In this document: positions 1 through 11,460 of the stretch, piece by piece
How positions within the stretch are numbered: the stretch's first letter is position 1
Layout of the letters: the number at the start of each line of letters is the position of its first letter
Source of the DNA: Macrocystis pyrifera
Lineage: Eukaryota > Sar > Phaeophyceae > Laminariales > Laminariaceae
Length of the DNA stretch: 64,000 bases
Direction of reading: 5' to 3'
Assembly: GCA_031763025.1 (NCBI GenBank)
Contig: JASSKH010000015.1
Span: 13,296,274 to 13,360,273, forward strand
The notes under the pieces: generated by a model
The model's input: the letters and a program-made list of their open reading frames with translations, nothing else
What the model was told of the DNA's origin: nothing
Databases searched by the model: none
Position numbers and translations under genes: made by a program

Positions 1-318
1 GTGTTTCCGCGGAAACACGTTTACAGTCGTATATCTTCTCTCAACTCCCCGTGTTTCTCTGAGCGTTTGTCCTGTTTCACCTTGTTTCTTAGCGCTAGTC
101 TTTCCCCTTTTTCTATCCCTTTTTTTTTTTGCGTCTATGGACGCCATCTCTTCTTAGTTTCCTCCTATGTTCTTCGATGCTTTCTCGGCTACTCAATCCC
201 ACCTAATTCCAGCTCGCCCTTTTGTTAATCTCTACCATACAACTCTTTCAGCTCTATAATTGGCAACCTTTTTTTCGCATATGCTCCTTACTTTACACCA
301 CCCTGATTTCCTTACTTT

Positions 319-403
319 ATACCACTCGGACCCGAAATATAGGGACCATTAGCATATAATTATTCCATCTAAATGTTTGGTATATTTTGGGTCCGAGTGG
401 TAT
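319..403. repeat. Short palindromic element with about 23-bp arms
   Basis: The ends read ATACCACTCGGACCCGAAAT and, inverted, ATTTTGGGTCCGAGTGGTAT, around an AT-rich centre of about 40 bp. It is a small MITE or hairpin unrelated to the abundant TTACGGGGG family. I saw no second copy in the window. Confidence 0.6.
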
Positions 404-504
404 TGTCATTTCAACTTTCTCACGTCTCTCCGTTGTCTCCAGTGGGTGCATTCCCGGTTTTGCTCTCACTACTGTATTACTCGTCGTACTTGAGCTTCCT
501 ATTA

Positions 505-609
505 TTACGGGCGTCCATAGTTAATAGGACCTACGGTACACACAAAAACCTGTATATTTACCTGTTTTTACTAACTATATTTGGTCCTATTTACTATGGT
601 CCCCCGTAA
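505..609 (+). mobile_element. TTACGG MITE copy 1
   Basis: This is an about 105-bp palindromic element. Its ends resemble TTACGGGGGACCATAGTAAA, with a mirrored right end CTATGGTCCCCCGTAA, and its centre contains ACACACAAAAACCTATAT. It is flanked by TA on both sides, suggesting a TA target-site duplication as in Tc1/mariner-type elements. No transposase is present. Confidence 0.85.
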
Positions 610-655
610 TAATAGCACACTTTTTTAGCTGCTGTGATCTGTACTGCTTCACGAG

Positions 656-745
656 TAGAGGGGGGGGGGGGGGGGGGGGGTGTTAGTAGTGATGATGGCG
701 GTGGTGGGGGGGGGGGGGTGGTGGTAGTGGAGCGGGGGGGGGGGA
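656..745. repeat. Poly-G and GGT-rich tract
   Basis: The tract includes a run of about 20 G followed by GGT/G-rich sequence. It is low complexity with no coding meaning and lies just right of MITE copy 1. Confidence 0.8.
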
Positions 746-1127
746 TCTGATCTGTTGGAAATGTTTTGATTTCGTCTGCCCGCAATCGGAAAATAAACAA
801 TAAGATCTCTTTTCAGTACGAAACAAGTAAGCTCGAAAATGTAGGCAGTGATTAAATTTGTTTGTTACACGTACGTGTTTTCCCCCGCTCTGTCCCGCGC
901 TCCTCCATCCGACTCGGAACGTTTCGCAGGGTCTCGGTTTGTGCTGTTGTAGATATTCTAGATACTATATTTTCCCCGGAAGAGCTAGATGATGAAGAAA
1001 CGACATGATGTGGTCGATGTGTTCTTTTATTCCCCCTACTCCCGAGGCTTACCTTTTCTAAGAGCTTGTTTGCGGATATGGCCTGTCCGTTCTTGTTTGT
1101 TTTCTTTTTCCGGGGCTCTTTACGGAT

Positions 1128-1290
1128 TACTACCCGACCCGCGGGTCGGGTCAAGAAGGTTTTTGAAATCTCACGGGTCAGGGTGGGTCGGGTTGGGTCG
1201 GGTTACCCGTGCCCGACCGGACCCGACCTGACCTGACCTGACCCGCGAGGCTTGACCCGACTGGTGAACAGCCCTGATGATCCCCTGCTC
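1128..1290. repeat. GGGTCGGGTC dispersed repeat, copy 1
   Basis: CCCGACCCGCGGGTCGGGTC is followed by a short spacer, then GGGTCGGGTT repeats, then inverted ACCCGACC repeats, ending near CTGGTGAACAGCCCTGATGA. Related copies lie at 28288-28432 and 43008-43186. The inverted arms could fold into a long GC-rich hairpin. Confidence 0.75.
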
Positions 1291-1339
1291 GCGAAGCCGA
1301 GTTTATGTCTTCCTCTGGAAGATTTAGATTATGAAATGG

Positions 1340-1600
1340 GGATATAATCTGTCTGATCTGCCTGATGTGTCCCAACTCGTACTGTCTGATATGTCTGACA
1401 TGTCTGAGTTTTCTGATGTATCTCATCTATCTGATATGTCTGATTATATCTGATCTGTCTGATCTGTCTGATCTGTCTGGTCTATCTGGTCTATCTGATA
1501 TATATATATTGTATATCTGATGTGCCTGATCTGTCTAATCTGCGTGGTCTGCCTGACTTGTCTTATCTGTTTGATCTGTCTGATACGTCCCCCTGTGCTC
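1340..1600. repeat. CTGATCTGT minisatellite
   Basis: Degenerate tandem units of about 9 bp (CTGATCTGT, CTGATATGT, CTGGTCTAT) fill the interval. The family is related to the GATC-containing arrays at 4570-5205, 22560-22880, 36370-36600, 50740-50930 and 55900-56215. Confidence 0.8.
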
Positions 1601-1746
1601 GACCAGGCTCGGGACGTTTCTGTTACAAAGGATCCGACGGCAAAGACATGATTCCAGATTCAACCACGTCAGGGATAGACCCCTCAAGTTCCTACTTTTC
1701 TGGACTGTCCAGGTAGCTCTGATACCAATACTTGAGCAGGGCAAGA

Positions 1747-1811
1747 TAGAAGTAGCAGTAGTAGCAGTAGTAGTAGTAGCAGTAGTAGCAGTAGTAGCAG
1801 TAGTAGTAGTG

Positions 1812-1881
<70 letters not shown>

Positions 1882-2100
1882 GAGTAGGAGTAGGAGTAGG
1901 AGTAGTAGGAGTAGGAGTAGGAGTAGGAGTAGGAGTAGGAGTAGGAGTAGGAGTAGGAGTAGGAGTAGTAGTAGTAGTAGTAGCAGTAGTAGCAGTAGAG
2001 GTAGTAGTAGTAGTAGTAGTAGTAGTGGTAAAGTAGAGCAGTAGTAGTAGCAGCAGCAGCAGTAGGTGCAGTAGTAGTAGTAGTGGTAGGGAAGGAGTAG
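1747..2100. repeat. (AGT)n array with (GGAGTA)n core
   Basis: A trinucleotide AGT array has an internal block of GGAGTA hexamers at about 1880-1965. The opposite frames read as poly-Leu and poly-Val. These are artefacts of the repeat. Confidence 0.9.
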
Positions 2101-3128
2101 ATTGTAGTATTGAGTCGGAGTCAAGTTGAAGCAGGAGCAGTGAGAGTATTTTCTATCGTTTTTTTTTTCTTGCTCTGGTTGAGGTATCGTAGTGATTGTG
2201 CTAGGAGTGATTCACCACTTTCTGACGCGAACAAGATTCGCTCATATCCCCGCTCCCCCCCTCCGGTCCCTCCGGTCCCTCCGGTCTTGCCATGTATACA
2301 TTCGTAGTAGACATGGTTGGAGTAACTCAACGTTTTCTCTCACGTGTAAGGTTCGCCCCGCCCTCCCCTCTCCCCCCCCCCTACCCTCTCCTCCCTTCCT
2401 TCTTCCTCGACCTCTCCTCCCACCCATTCTGTTCATGTATCAACACGCCCTTTTATGTGGAAACCAGGGGATGTGGGTGTTTTTCACCCCTTTGCCGATG
2501 CTAGCCCTCCACATGGTGGACCCTAGAGGTGAGAGAGGCGTAGGTTATAGCCCCTTCCAAACTACTGAAGATTTTTTCCAGGAAAGTTATGGTGGCTGTT
2601 TAGTTTTGTTGTTTCGGTTGGTTAAGTCGGTCATAATTATCGGCACAGAAAAAAGAAAAAAATAAGAGGAGAAAAATTGCCAGAACGGAACGTGTTTGGA
2701 ATGTTTTGTCTAAAATTTTCATGGCCAAATGCGTAAAACTGAGCGCAGCATGGCCAATGCACAGTTCAGGCAGAGGCGTGGCTGACCCAGCTCGTAGACT
2801 TGGATTGATGGAGCTGCGAGTCGACAGGCTTTCACGACTATTACTGGGGAGCATATTAACATTAATAGTAGTGAGCATCAAACACACATGCTTTAAAAAA
2901 AATACTGGAACATGTACCTAGTTTTTTTGCGTGTATCATGGGTCCTGATCACTATTAGTAAGGTTCCGTTAGCCGCCTGAATTGACTTTAGTCGGATAGT
3001 CGGATGACGAAGCCAGATGATGGCCGGTCGACTAGCCGAGTTACGGCTTGCAATTAGTATAGAGTGTACAACCACGTTTCGGAGACAAGTCTGTTGAACT
3101 TGGAACTATGATAGAGTTGCGTCATTTT

Positions 3129-3370
<242 letters not shown>

Positions 3371-3371
3371 A

Positions 3372-3475
3372 TACGGGGACCCATAGTAAATAGGACCATA
3401 TATTGTTAATAAAAATAGGTAAATATGTAGGTTTTTATGTACACCATAGGTCCTATTAACTATGGACCCCCGTAA
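3372..3475 (-). mobile_element. TTACGG MITE copy 2
   Basis: A complete element in inverse orientation (internal sequence reads GGTTTTTATGTACACC on the plus strand). It lies inside a trinucleotide array, as expected for a TA-targeting MITE in TA-rich repeat DNA. Confidence 0.85.
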
Positions 3476-3551
3476 TACTACTACTACTACCACCACCACT
3501 TCCTCCACCTCAATTGTCACCACCACCACTACCACTGCTACCGCCGCCGCC

Positions 3552-3591
<40 letters not shown>

Positions 3592-3690
3592 ACCACGCCC
3601 GACTGATTCTACTCCATGCCGCCACCAACACCACCACCCCCCGCAACCACCCCCCTCCCCCCCCGAACCCTCCTCCCCCTACTGATTCTC
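3476..3690. repeat. CCA-rich tract with long C run
   Basis: A CTA/CCA microsatellite runs into about 43 consecutive C at 3548-3590 and then more CCA/C-rich sequence. Confidence 0.85.
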
Positions 3691-4150
3691 TACAGGCGAT
3701 TTTGGGAGTCTCGGTGGGCGAGAGGCCATCGGGTTAGCGGTGTGGCTGGCAGGCTTCTCTCTAGAGGTATGGCACATGACGCATGGCACACGCGCGCTAT
3801 TAGCAGCAACTACTCTGCCTGCGGCGGATGCAGTACAGGATACAAAACGCTGATTTCACTTCTTTTTTTTCCCCTTTTTTTTTGTTGTTTGAGGTGTTCG
3901 ATGTGCATCAGTCATTATGTGTATGTGTCGTACTGCTTTGTGTTTTTGTCTTTTTTTTTGCTCTTTTGTTTTGTTGCTGAGGTATTCTCCCACTCCGTAC
4001 TCGTACCTCATACCTGGCAAGTATAAATTTTCGAGCCTGACGTATGCTAGGTTTTAACAAAGCGATGAGTTAATGTGAAAACAACAGCGAGAATGACAAT
4101 GACAACTTAGCAAGAACAACACACCATGGATATGTTCCAGGTATCACTTA

Positions 4151-4261
4151 TTACGGGGGTCCATAGTTAATAGGACCTACGGTACACACAAAAACTTATA
4201 TATTTACCTATTTTTACTAACAAAATGTGGTCCCATTAACTATTAATATGGACCCCCGTAA
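4151..4261 (+). mobile_element. TTACGG MITE copy 3
   Basis: A complete element, TA on both sides, with the TTAATAGG subtype of arm. An additional TTAA-like insertion lies in the right arm (ATTAACTATTAATATGG). Confidence 0.85.
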
Positions 4262-4569
4262 TAGTTGCAATAGAACGAGATGGTATACCACAGCCCGTTC
4301 GTGCCGGTCCCTTGCGTGCTGGTACTGGCGGTGCACCTACTGGATTAGTTGGCACCTGTATATACTGTAGTAGTTTGTTTTCTTCCATAGAGGCGTTGTT
4401 TGTTTGTTTGTTTTTTTGCCTGTTTTTGTGACAACGGGGGAAGATTTTGTTTTTCAGGGAAATGAGCTTGATGTGAGAACATCATCATCACAGGACAGGA
4501 CAAGTCACGCAAGATAGGGTAGTTCTCGCTCGTAGGAACTCGCGCCGTGGATAGTTGCGCACGTCGCAC

Positions 4570-5205
4570 AGATCAGGTAGATCAATCTACAGATCGTTCC
4601 TACTTGATTATCTAGATCTTTCGAGGCATATGATCTGTATGATCTAGCTCATGTTCCGGTGGAAACCGTATAATCTGCACGGTCTATTCGCACATGTTTC
4701 CTGGGTTGGATACGTACAGTACGGATCCTGCACAACATATCGTAGGGGCAGGTTATAGGATTTATATGTAGAAGATCTATCTGTAGACGATCTATCTGTA
4801 GATGATCTATCTGTAGATGATCGACCTGTATATTATCTGTCTGTAGATGGTCCATCTGTAGATGACCTATCTGTAGATGATCTATCTGTAGATGATCTAT
4901 CTGTAGATGATACATCTGTAGATTATCTATCTGTAGACGATCTATCTGTAGATGGTCTGTCTGTAGATGATCTCTCTGTAGTTGATCTATCTGTAGATGA
5001 TCGATCTGTATATTTTCTGTCTGTAGGTTATCTATATGTAGATGATCGATCCGTAGATGATCTATTACGGGGGATAATAGTTAATAGGACCTACGGTACA
5101 CACAAAAACCTATGCATTTCCCTGTTTTTACTAACAATATTTGGTCCTATTAACTATGGTTCCCCGTAATAGATGATCTATCTGTAGATCATCTATCTGT
5201 AGCTG
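4570..5205. repeat. GATCTATCTGTAGAT minisatellite interrupted by MITE
   Basis: Tandem units of about 15 bp (GATCTATCTGTAGAT) cover about 4770-5064 and resume at 5170-5205 after MITE copy 4. The MITE clearly inserted into a pre-existing array. Confidence 0.9.
5065..5169 (+). mobile_element. TTACGG MITE copy 4, inserted in minisatellite
   Basis: A complete element with GATCTA on the left and TAGATG on the right, both being array sequence. This is the clearest evidence in the window for TA duplication on insertion. Confidence 0.9.
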
Positions 5206-5916
5206 ATGTATGCGACGTGTGACTTCGACGAAGGGAGGTCGTTTATTACCACTACGTCCCCAAATAAAAGATTTTTTGTATATCAATACTTTATCAACCC
5301 TTATACATTGAAACAGCGGACATGTAAGCGACGTCTTGATGTTGAGATGAAATACCCCAAACGTCCTTGCTTACATTTTCGGGCAGAGTGCACGTGATAC
5401 TCAAGTCTGCGACCTGCGTGATGTTTCCACTCCGTCCGAAAATACGTGGACCGCTTGTAGTAAATACTGCTATACTAACCTGGGACAGGGTGATACACGT
5501 TAGCGTTTCGCGTTTTGGGCGATTTCTAGGTTTCGCAAGGCGTTGTTACGTAGTGATATAGGCGTCTCTTCATTTTTGAGCTTTGAAGGTTTCGGGGATA
5601 ATTATTTGTAGGCTTTTCTTTTTTTTCGAGCGCAGTTGTTCTGACCGATCATTTGTGGTAGTAGACGAAAGAGAAACAGGGGGTTTCCACATCATCGCAG
5701 GCGTGTTTTTTTTCCCGGGGATGAAGTGCTGCCCCCTGTGTACGGATCGTGTGACATTTTTGTGACCAATGTTTTTTTTTTTTTTTTTATCACGAATACT
5801 GCTGCTGTTTTGGCGTCCTTTTTTTTTTTCCACGAAACGTGTTTTGTTTTGTTTTCGTGACGTTCGGGCGCGAATTTTTTTTCTTGTGTTGGTCAGAAAT
5901 GGCCGTAAACGGGTTG

Positions 5917-6022
5917 TAACCCTATTGAGGGCAAAGCTTCAGTCTCGTTTTGGGGACAAACCGCCTAAATTACAAACAGTTTGTCCACCAAACGGAACTG
6001 CAGCCCTAAAAAAACGGTCAAC
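5917..6022. mobile_element. GTCCCGTTTTGG palindromic MITE, copy a
   Basis: Second MITE family: CAGTCTCGTTTTGGGGACAA and its inverse TTTGTCCACCAAACGGAACTGCAG lie either side of about 20 bp, with an outer AACCCT/AGGGTT-type end. Other copies are at 22114, 28005, 33742, 44449 and 62276. Confidence 0.7.
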
Positions 6023-6126
6023 ATACTCAAAACAACAAATATTCAGATGTACCCCTTCCCCACCTTGCGTGGTGACTGGCCGCCACGACCAACCACTCCG
6101 TTTTCACCAATAACACATGCGCACAG

Positions 6127-6240
6127 GTGACGGCCGATAACCAGAAGCGAGACTTCAAAGCTGACCCGCAAAATTCTGGGAAATTTATCGACGTCGGACT
6201 TTGGTCTCGATGCCGCCACCCCAACTACATCGGCGAGATG
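6127..6240 (+). CDS. Exon of DUF1295 / steroid 5-alpha-reductase-like membrane protein
   Basis: The 38 codons follow a GCGCACAG acceptor and end at a GTGAGC donor, phase 0 at both ends. The peptide contains ADNQKRDFK, then NSGKFIDVGLW, then RCRHPNYIGEM. This is the hallmark of the DUF1295 / 3-oxo-5-alpha-steroid 4-dehydrogenase C-terminal family (also seen in isoprenylcysteine methyltransferase-like proteins), where the RHPNY-GE segment lies at the membrane and helps form the cofactor pocket. Members reduce or modify lipids such as sterols in membranes, but the substrate here cannot be told. The next exon is at 6935. Neither the N-terminal exons nor the final exon were found, so the gene is partial as seen. 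Family assignment is firm; exact function is open. Confidence 0.85.
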
Positions 6241-6934
6241 GTGAGCACTTATTTTTATTTTTCTTGGTTTCGGTATAGTATATCCCCTCTTTGTATACCC
6301 TTTGTGTACGTAGGTCTCGGGAAATAGGCGTGTGTGACGAGGTGTATGGTCCGGTATTTTCGAAAAATGTGGTTTTGCCTTAATTTCGCTGATTTTCCTG
6401 GTTCTGCATCCTCGGAAAAGGAAACCTTTTTTTTGCCCGCTGTCATCTTTTCCTGATTTTGGATTTTTTTCTCCCCCCTCTTTTCCCTGTGTCCAGTTCT
6501 TTTTTTTTCGAACTAAAGAAGAAAAATCAAGAAGACTGTTTTCTTGATAACAAATGCCCTACACACCGCGATAGTACGCACGGGGGAATGATTTTCAGGA
6601 GCAGTACCGGCCCTTTAATATGATAATTTTCTTGTGAGGATGCTTCTCAGTTCGTACGTGGTAAGGTTGCTTGCTTGAGAAAAGGTGTGTTCCACACAAA
6701 CTGCAGTACAGGCCAGGCTGAAAATTTTATGGAGCTCTTTCTTGCTGTTTTTTTATCTCTTAGTTTCATGTTTCGGGTACAGTGTTGTAGCACCGACCCT
6801 CAATAGTATGTATAGGGTAAACGATGGTTTGCTACGGAAGAAAGATGTGAGGAAGAGCTTTCAGATTTCACATCAAGGCACTGCTCTGTATACGGCGTGT
6901 GTCCGTTTTGAATGTTCTCGGAATTTTCTTTCAG

Positions 6935-7021
6935 GTTATTTGGTCGGGATTTTTCATCTTCTGCAGCCGGGGAGTTGTGGGCGGCGCCGGTTGGGTCACT
7001 CTCGCTGGGCCTGCTTTTGTG
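6935..7021 (+). CDS. Next exon of the DUF1295-like protein
   Basis: A T-rich tract and TTTCAG acceptor precede 29 codons in phase 0, ended by GTGAGC. Joined to the preceding exon the peptide continues GEM-VIWSGFFIFCSRG and later GWVTLAGPAFV. This is the hydrophobic helix expected straight after the RHPNY-GE motif in DUF1295 proteins. The family normally continues with a helix and a conserved Glu-Lys-Arg-x-Asp tail. I searched the plus strand downstream by eye and did not find it, so the last exon is far away, lost, or missed. If the donor were ignored the frame would stop after 13 more codons. Confidence 0.75.
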
Positions 7022-7309
7022 GTGAGCCGGAACGGAGAAAGGCCTCGCCCGTCGCCGTTTTAGGAAACCGCATCCCGAAATATCAGTGTTCTACTGGGTT
7101 CCCACTCGGACTCTTTTGTTTTTTGTTCGTCCGGCGGATTGGTTAACGTAAAAGTTAAGATCACACTTTCCAACATTTGATTATGTTTTCCACCTGAATG
7201 CCCGAAGAGATCAAGTGGAATATATATATCGAAACAGTCCTTGCATTTCCCGCCAGAGTGGTGTTAACAGTATGCAGCTTGCGGTGTATTACGGCACTAT
7301 GCGCCACCA

Positions 7310-7478
7310 CCTCCTACGCTCCCTTCCTCCCCCCCCCCGCCCTCCTCCCCCCCCCCTACCCCCCCCCTCCCTCCCTCACTACCCCCTCCCCCCCTTTGTC
7401 CCCCTCCCTACCCTCCATCCCTCCGTCCCTCCCCCCCACACACCCCCCCCCTCCCCCCCCCCCCCCCCCTCCCTCCCT

Positions 7479-7513
<35 letters not shown>

Positions 7514-7585
7514 CCCCTCCCCCGCCCCCCTCCCTTCCACCACCCTCCGCCCGCCTCGTCCCCCCCCCCCCCCCCCCCCCCCTTT
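7310..7585. repeat. C-rich low-complexity tract
   Basis: About 275 bp of almost pure C with occasional T, including runs longer than 20. The Pro-rich and Gly-rich frames on the two strands are artefacts. Confidence 0.9.
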
Positions 7586-7741
7586 GCGTGTGCATATTTC
7601 CGGGCTATCTATGTATAATATCAGGCGGCTATCCTTATCCTGATCAGTACCCCCACCCTCGAGCATGGGGCCGATAAAAAATACGGGTCGCTAGCGGCCT
7701 ATCAGGACTACAAAAGAAGAGCGCCCTCTCTGTTCTTTCGG

Positions 7742-8345
7742 CTGTGGTGATTGGTGATTAGTCAAACATTTGGCGGTGGTGATTGGTCATTGGTAGTCGG
7801 TGGGATGTGGTGATTGGTGACTGGTCAACGTCTGGCTGTGGTGATCGATGATTAGTCAACCTGTTGGCTGTGATGACTGAGAATGCAAATCGAGTCGCTG
7901 GCGGCGCTACCGGGAGTGCAAGAGTTGAGCACCCTCCCCTTTTTTTCGGCTGTGGTGATTGGTGAATGGTCAACGTTTAGCAGTGGGGATTGGTGATTGG
8001 TCAACGCTTGGCGGTGGTGATGGATGGTTGGTCGTGGGTCGAGTGTGTCATCAATTATTGGCCAACTTTTGACTGTGATAGTTGGCAAACTTGAGGAGTA
8101 TCTACAAGAGACCAATATTCTTTCTGTCGGCTGTAGTGGTTGGTGATTGGTCGACGTTTGGCGGTGGTGATTGATGATTGGTCTATGATGGGCTGCGATG
8201 ATTGATGATTTATCGTCTCTCCGCTGTGGCAATTCGCCAGCTTCCGGCTCTGTCGATTGGTCGTTATGTTTTGTTGATTGTTGATTGGTCGTATTTCGGC
8301 TTTGTTGCATAGTGATGTTGAGGCTGTGGTGATTGACGATCGGGA
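7742..8345. repeat. TGGTGATTGGT degenerate minisatellite
   Basis: Units of roughly 30-40 bp of the type GGCGGTGGTGATTGGTGA plus TTGGTCAACGTT recur about 15 times with drift. A minus-strand frame across it is His/Asn/Gln-rich for this reason. Confidence 0.8.
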
Positions 8346-8877
8346 ATGCCAACGCTTCGACTATGAACACACTACTGCAAACGTTTTCCAGTCTATTCCC
8401 AAGCTCTTGTCCACCCCCTAGACGTAGGCACAGTTCTAAAGGTGGCTTGACTGCGGTCATTTTCTGTCACATACTCAAGCGGTTTTCCGCGGTTGATTAT
8501 GAAACGTTTTTTCACTGAAAACATGTATACCACTCTAATGTCGAGTAGTTTTCCACATGGACGTAGATGCGGCTCTATTAGGAAGTTGGCCTGCAAACAT
8601 CGTTCAGTCTGATTCCAAGTAGTTCCCGCCCTACGCGTGTGGTAATATGACACTGTACGGTACAACACGTGTGATGAGAGAACCCCCCCCTCTCGGACAA
8701 ATTTCCCTCCCGATTTTCCACGGCAATGGAGAGAGACTGCGAACGCCGAGCGATGCGTCTTGAATGGAAAAGTTATCGGCGAGAGAGATTTTTCCAAAGC
8801 CACCGTTTTTATTCCGAGTGCCCCCCTTTAGTTTTGGAAAAAAACAACCGTCTCGGAAAAATCGTCCCAGGGGGTGT

Positions 8878-8952
8878 GTTATCTTATCGCCCTGTGTGTT
8901 ATACTATCACCCTGTGTAATCTTATCACCCTGTGTGTTATCTTATCGCACGT
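8878..8952. repeat. CCCTGTGTGTTATCTTATCG tandem repeat
   Basis: About four units of 18-24 bp. The same TATCTTATCACCC motif reappears singly at about 48190, 48390 and 52390, so it belongs to a dispersed repeat. Confidence 0.7.
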
Positions 8953-9269
8953 GTTACTACAGGATAGTAGGGGGTTTTTACCGTAATCTATTTTCGGGGG
9001 GGGGTTAGTACTCAGATACCCACGATGGACGCAACCGATCATATTGTTTACACGCCCTGTTTTGCTTTTGATTACTATGCCCCCCCGTATTGATCTGATT
9101 TCAAACAGTTTTACCCCTACACGCAGTGTTCCTTTTGCCCCTGCACGTGGGCGTCGTTCGAACTGGGGTTTCGCTGCAGGCATTATCCAGTCTCATTGCA
9201 AGTAGTTTTCCACCCCTTAAGCGTGGGTGCGGTTAGTTTGTAACTGCGTTAGCTGCTAAGAAAGTTGAA

Positions 9270-10000
9270 GAAGTGAGGCGCGCTCGGTTTGATTCCGTTC
9301 GGTTCGGTTCGGTTCGGTTCGGTTTTGTTGGATTCGGTTCGCTTCGCTTCGGTTCAATTCCGTGTGATTCGGTTGGGTTAGGCTCCGTTGGGTTAGTTTT
9401 TTTCCCTTTAATTATGTTCCACCTTCTTTGGTTCAGTTTTGTCCGGTTCGGTTCGGCCAGGATGGGGTTCGGCTTGGCTCTGTTCGGTCCGGTTCCTTTC
9501 GGCTCCATTCGATTCGGTTGGTTCGGTTCGGTCCCCTTCCGTCCGGTTCGGCTGGGCTTCGCTCGGCTGGGTCTGGTTCCGTCGTATGTTTTCGGTTTTG
9601 TTCTGTTCGTTCCGGCTCTGTTGGGTTAATCCCGGATCGGTTTGGTGCGCTTCGGCCACGTTTGGTTGGACTCCGCTCGGCTCCAATCGGTGCGGTTCGG
9701 CTCGTCTCGGCTTGGTTCGGCTCCGGTCGGTTCGTCGGTTCGGCTTGGTTCGACTCCGTTCGGTCCGGCTCGGTCCGATTCGGTTCGTCTCGTCTCAATG
9801 GGGCTCGGTTCGGTTCGGTTCGATTGGTTTGTGTCGGGTCGGTTGGGATCCGTTCGGTTGGGTTCGACTCCGTTTGGTTCGATTCGGTTCGGATCGCATC
9901 GGTTCGAATCTGTTTTAGACGGTTCGATCCGGCTCGTTTCGGCTCGAATCCGTTTGGTTCGGTTCGACTCGATTCGGTTCGGTTCGTTCGATTGACATTC
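9270..10000. repeat. GGTTC pentanucleotide array, about 730 bp
   Basis: Degenerate GGTTC/GGCTC units run almost without interruption. The period of five leaves several long open frames on both strands (Arg/Phe/Gly/Ser-rich on plus, Glu/Pro/Asn/Arg-rich on minus), which I do not regard as genes. Confidence 0.9.
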
Positions 10001-10187
10001 TTGGGGAGGAGCAAGAATACCAGGGAGGAGGTGGAAGGGGAAGGTCGGTGGAACTCCGGAGTTGCTTAGCTTATGTTTGCATCGGGTGCCGGGCAGCAAG
10101 TATGTCCGTTGACGCTCTAAGTAGATTCGGCCCGTCAAGACATCTTTAGACTTGACATACTAGTTTTAGTGTGATATTTCCTTGATA

Positions 10188-10290
10188 GATGCCCGTCAAG
10201 GGTTTGACGGCTTCCCGTCAAGTGTTTGACGGCTGTCCGTCAAGGTTTTGACGGATGTCCGTCAAGTGTTTGACGGCTGTCCCTCCGGTG
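10188..10290. repeat. Palindromic minisatellite CCGTCAAGTGTTTGACGG
   Basis: Four or five tandem units, each a small inverted repeat (CCGTCAA and TTGACGG). The same unit resumes at 10508-10562, so the array brackets the larger inverted repeat at 10328-10446 and a C run. Confidence 0.85.
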
Positions 10291-10327
10291 CTCTGGACCC
10301 CCCCCCCCCCCCCCCCCCTGCGTAATG

Positions 10328-10446
10328 CGGGCGTAGAAATTTCCTTGTGGAGTGGAGGCACTGAACAATGTAGTAGACCTCACGAGGTGTCGACAGTCTA
10401 TTGGTGCGCTACATTGTTCAATGCCTCCACACGAATTTCTGTACGC
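10328..10446. repeat. Imperfect inverted repeat, arms of about 45 bp
   Basis: The left arm holds GGAGGCACTGAACAATGTAG and the right arm its inverse CTACATTGTTCAATGCCTCC, continuing outward to GCGTAGAAATT and AATTTCTGTACGC. The spacer is about 25 bp. No second copy was seen. Confidence 0.8.
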
Positions 10447-10507
10447 TCACATTGTGCAGGGGGGCGGCGGGTCCGGGCCACCTGTACCGTCAAGCTCTTT
10501 GGCATTT

Positions 10508-10562
10508 GTCCGTCAAGGCTTTGACGGCTTCTCGTCAAGGTGTTGACGGCTGTCCGTCAAGA
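10508..10562. repeat. Second block of the CCGTCAA/TTGACGG minisatellite
   Basis: Two to three units matching those at 10188-10290. Confidence 0.8.
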
Positions 10563-11157
10563 GTGTCCTCAACCAACAGATTTTGCCGCGGGGGGGGGTG
10601 CGTCTTGGGGGCGGGTGCGGCCATCGATAGCTTGCGTCAGGGTGACCGTATGTCTCCGATAAGTGGCAGTCCCGAGCTGCCATAGGGGAAAGGTACTACA
10701 GAAAAAACTTGTTCGTTTTATTTTTGTTTTATTTTCCGTGTTTTTTCTTTCTTTCTCGTCTCTGGCGTTACTTTCGTGTTGCGCTTTACATGTGTCTTGG
10801 GTATATTTGTCTTTTACTTTTTCTTTCCGTTTTTGTATTATTTTCTGGCGTCTGGTTACCGTTTCTTTTCTGTTACCAGGTAGTTGTTTTCTGTCTGTAT
10901 TCATTAGTACATGTGTGTACATTTTTGGTCGTGTGTACTGCACGACGAAGACGCACTCACATACAGACTATCGTACGCGCGAACGTAAACTAAAAACGCG
11001 GCACAACATGCTGTTCAAAAACGAAAAACAAGACAAAATCACGAGCAGCAAAAAATTAATCACGTACACGAGCGTAGCCTAGCAACGGCAACCAGCGAAG
11101 CGGCTCAGAGGGAGGAGTACCGTTTTCAACTCTCCATATATCCGTTGTTGAACGGTG

Positions 11158-11460
11158 TGTGGGGGGGGGGGGGGGTATCCGTTGGAGGGGGATGTGTACC
11201 TGTTGGGAAGGGGGGGGTATCGGTTGCGGGTGGTGTGTATCCGTTGGTTGTGTGTAGGGGGTGGGCGGGGTATATATCCGTCGGGTAGGTGTGTGTATCC
11301 TTTGGTGGGCAGGGAGTGATGGCATTGGCGGGTGGTATCATCCATCCTACCTGAAGAACCAAAACAGAACTGAGATATAACACCCGTTGGGCAAGGTTGA
11401 GAGGGGGGGGGGGGGAGAGGCGGGGGTGGGGAGAGGCGGGGGTGCACTCGACATCATGCA
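11158..11460. repeat. GGGTGT/poly-G-rich tract
   Basis: G runs alternate with the unit TATCCGTTGG..GTGTGTA (period about 30-35) and end next to a partial minus-strand copy of the C-tailed repeat (CATCATGCATGGTCGTAGTC). Confidence 0.65.

Noticed and set aside
1684..2124. Poly-Leu and poly-Val frames; the same at 3106-3399
   Set aside because: Pure AGT and ACT trinucleotide arrays read in frame, with no start context or splice sites.
7198..7677. Pro-rich and Gly-rich frames over the C-rich tract
   Set aside because: The homopolymer-like DNA keeps all frames open; no normal peptide sequence adjoins.
8726..8810. Segment with WKSYRRER as C-terminal exon of the DUF1295-like gene
   Set aside because: The sequence belongs to a dispersed repeat also found near 44610 and 48260, and lacks the conserved glycine and proline context.
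9270..10138. Overlapping open frames of 89-213 codons on both strands
   Set aside because: They all follow from the GGTTC pentamer array, which lacks stops in several frames. The peptides are five-residue periodic.
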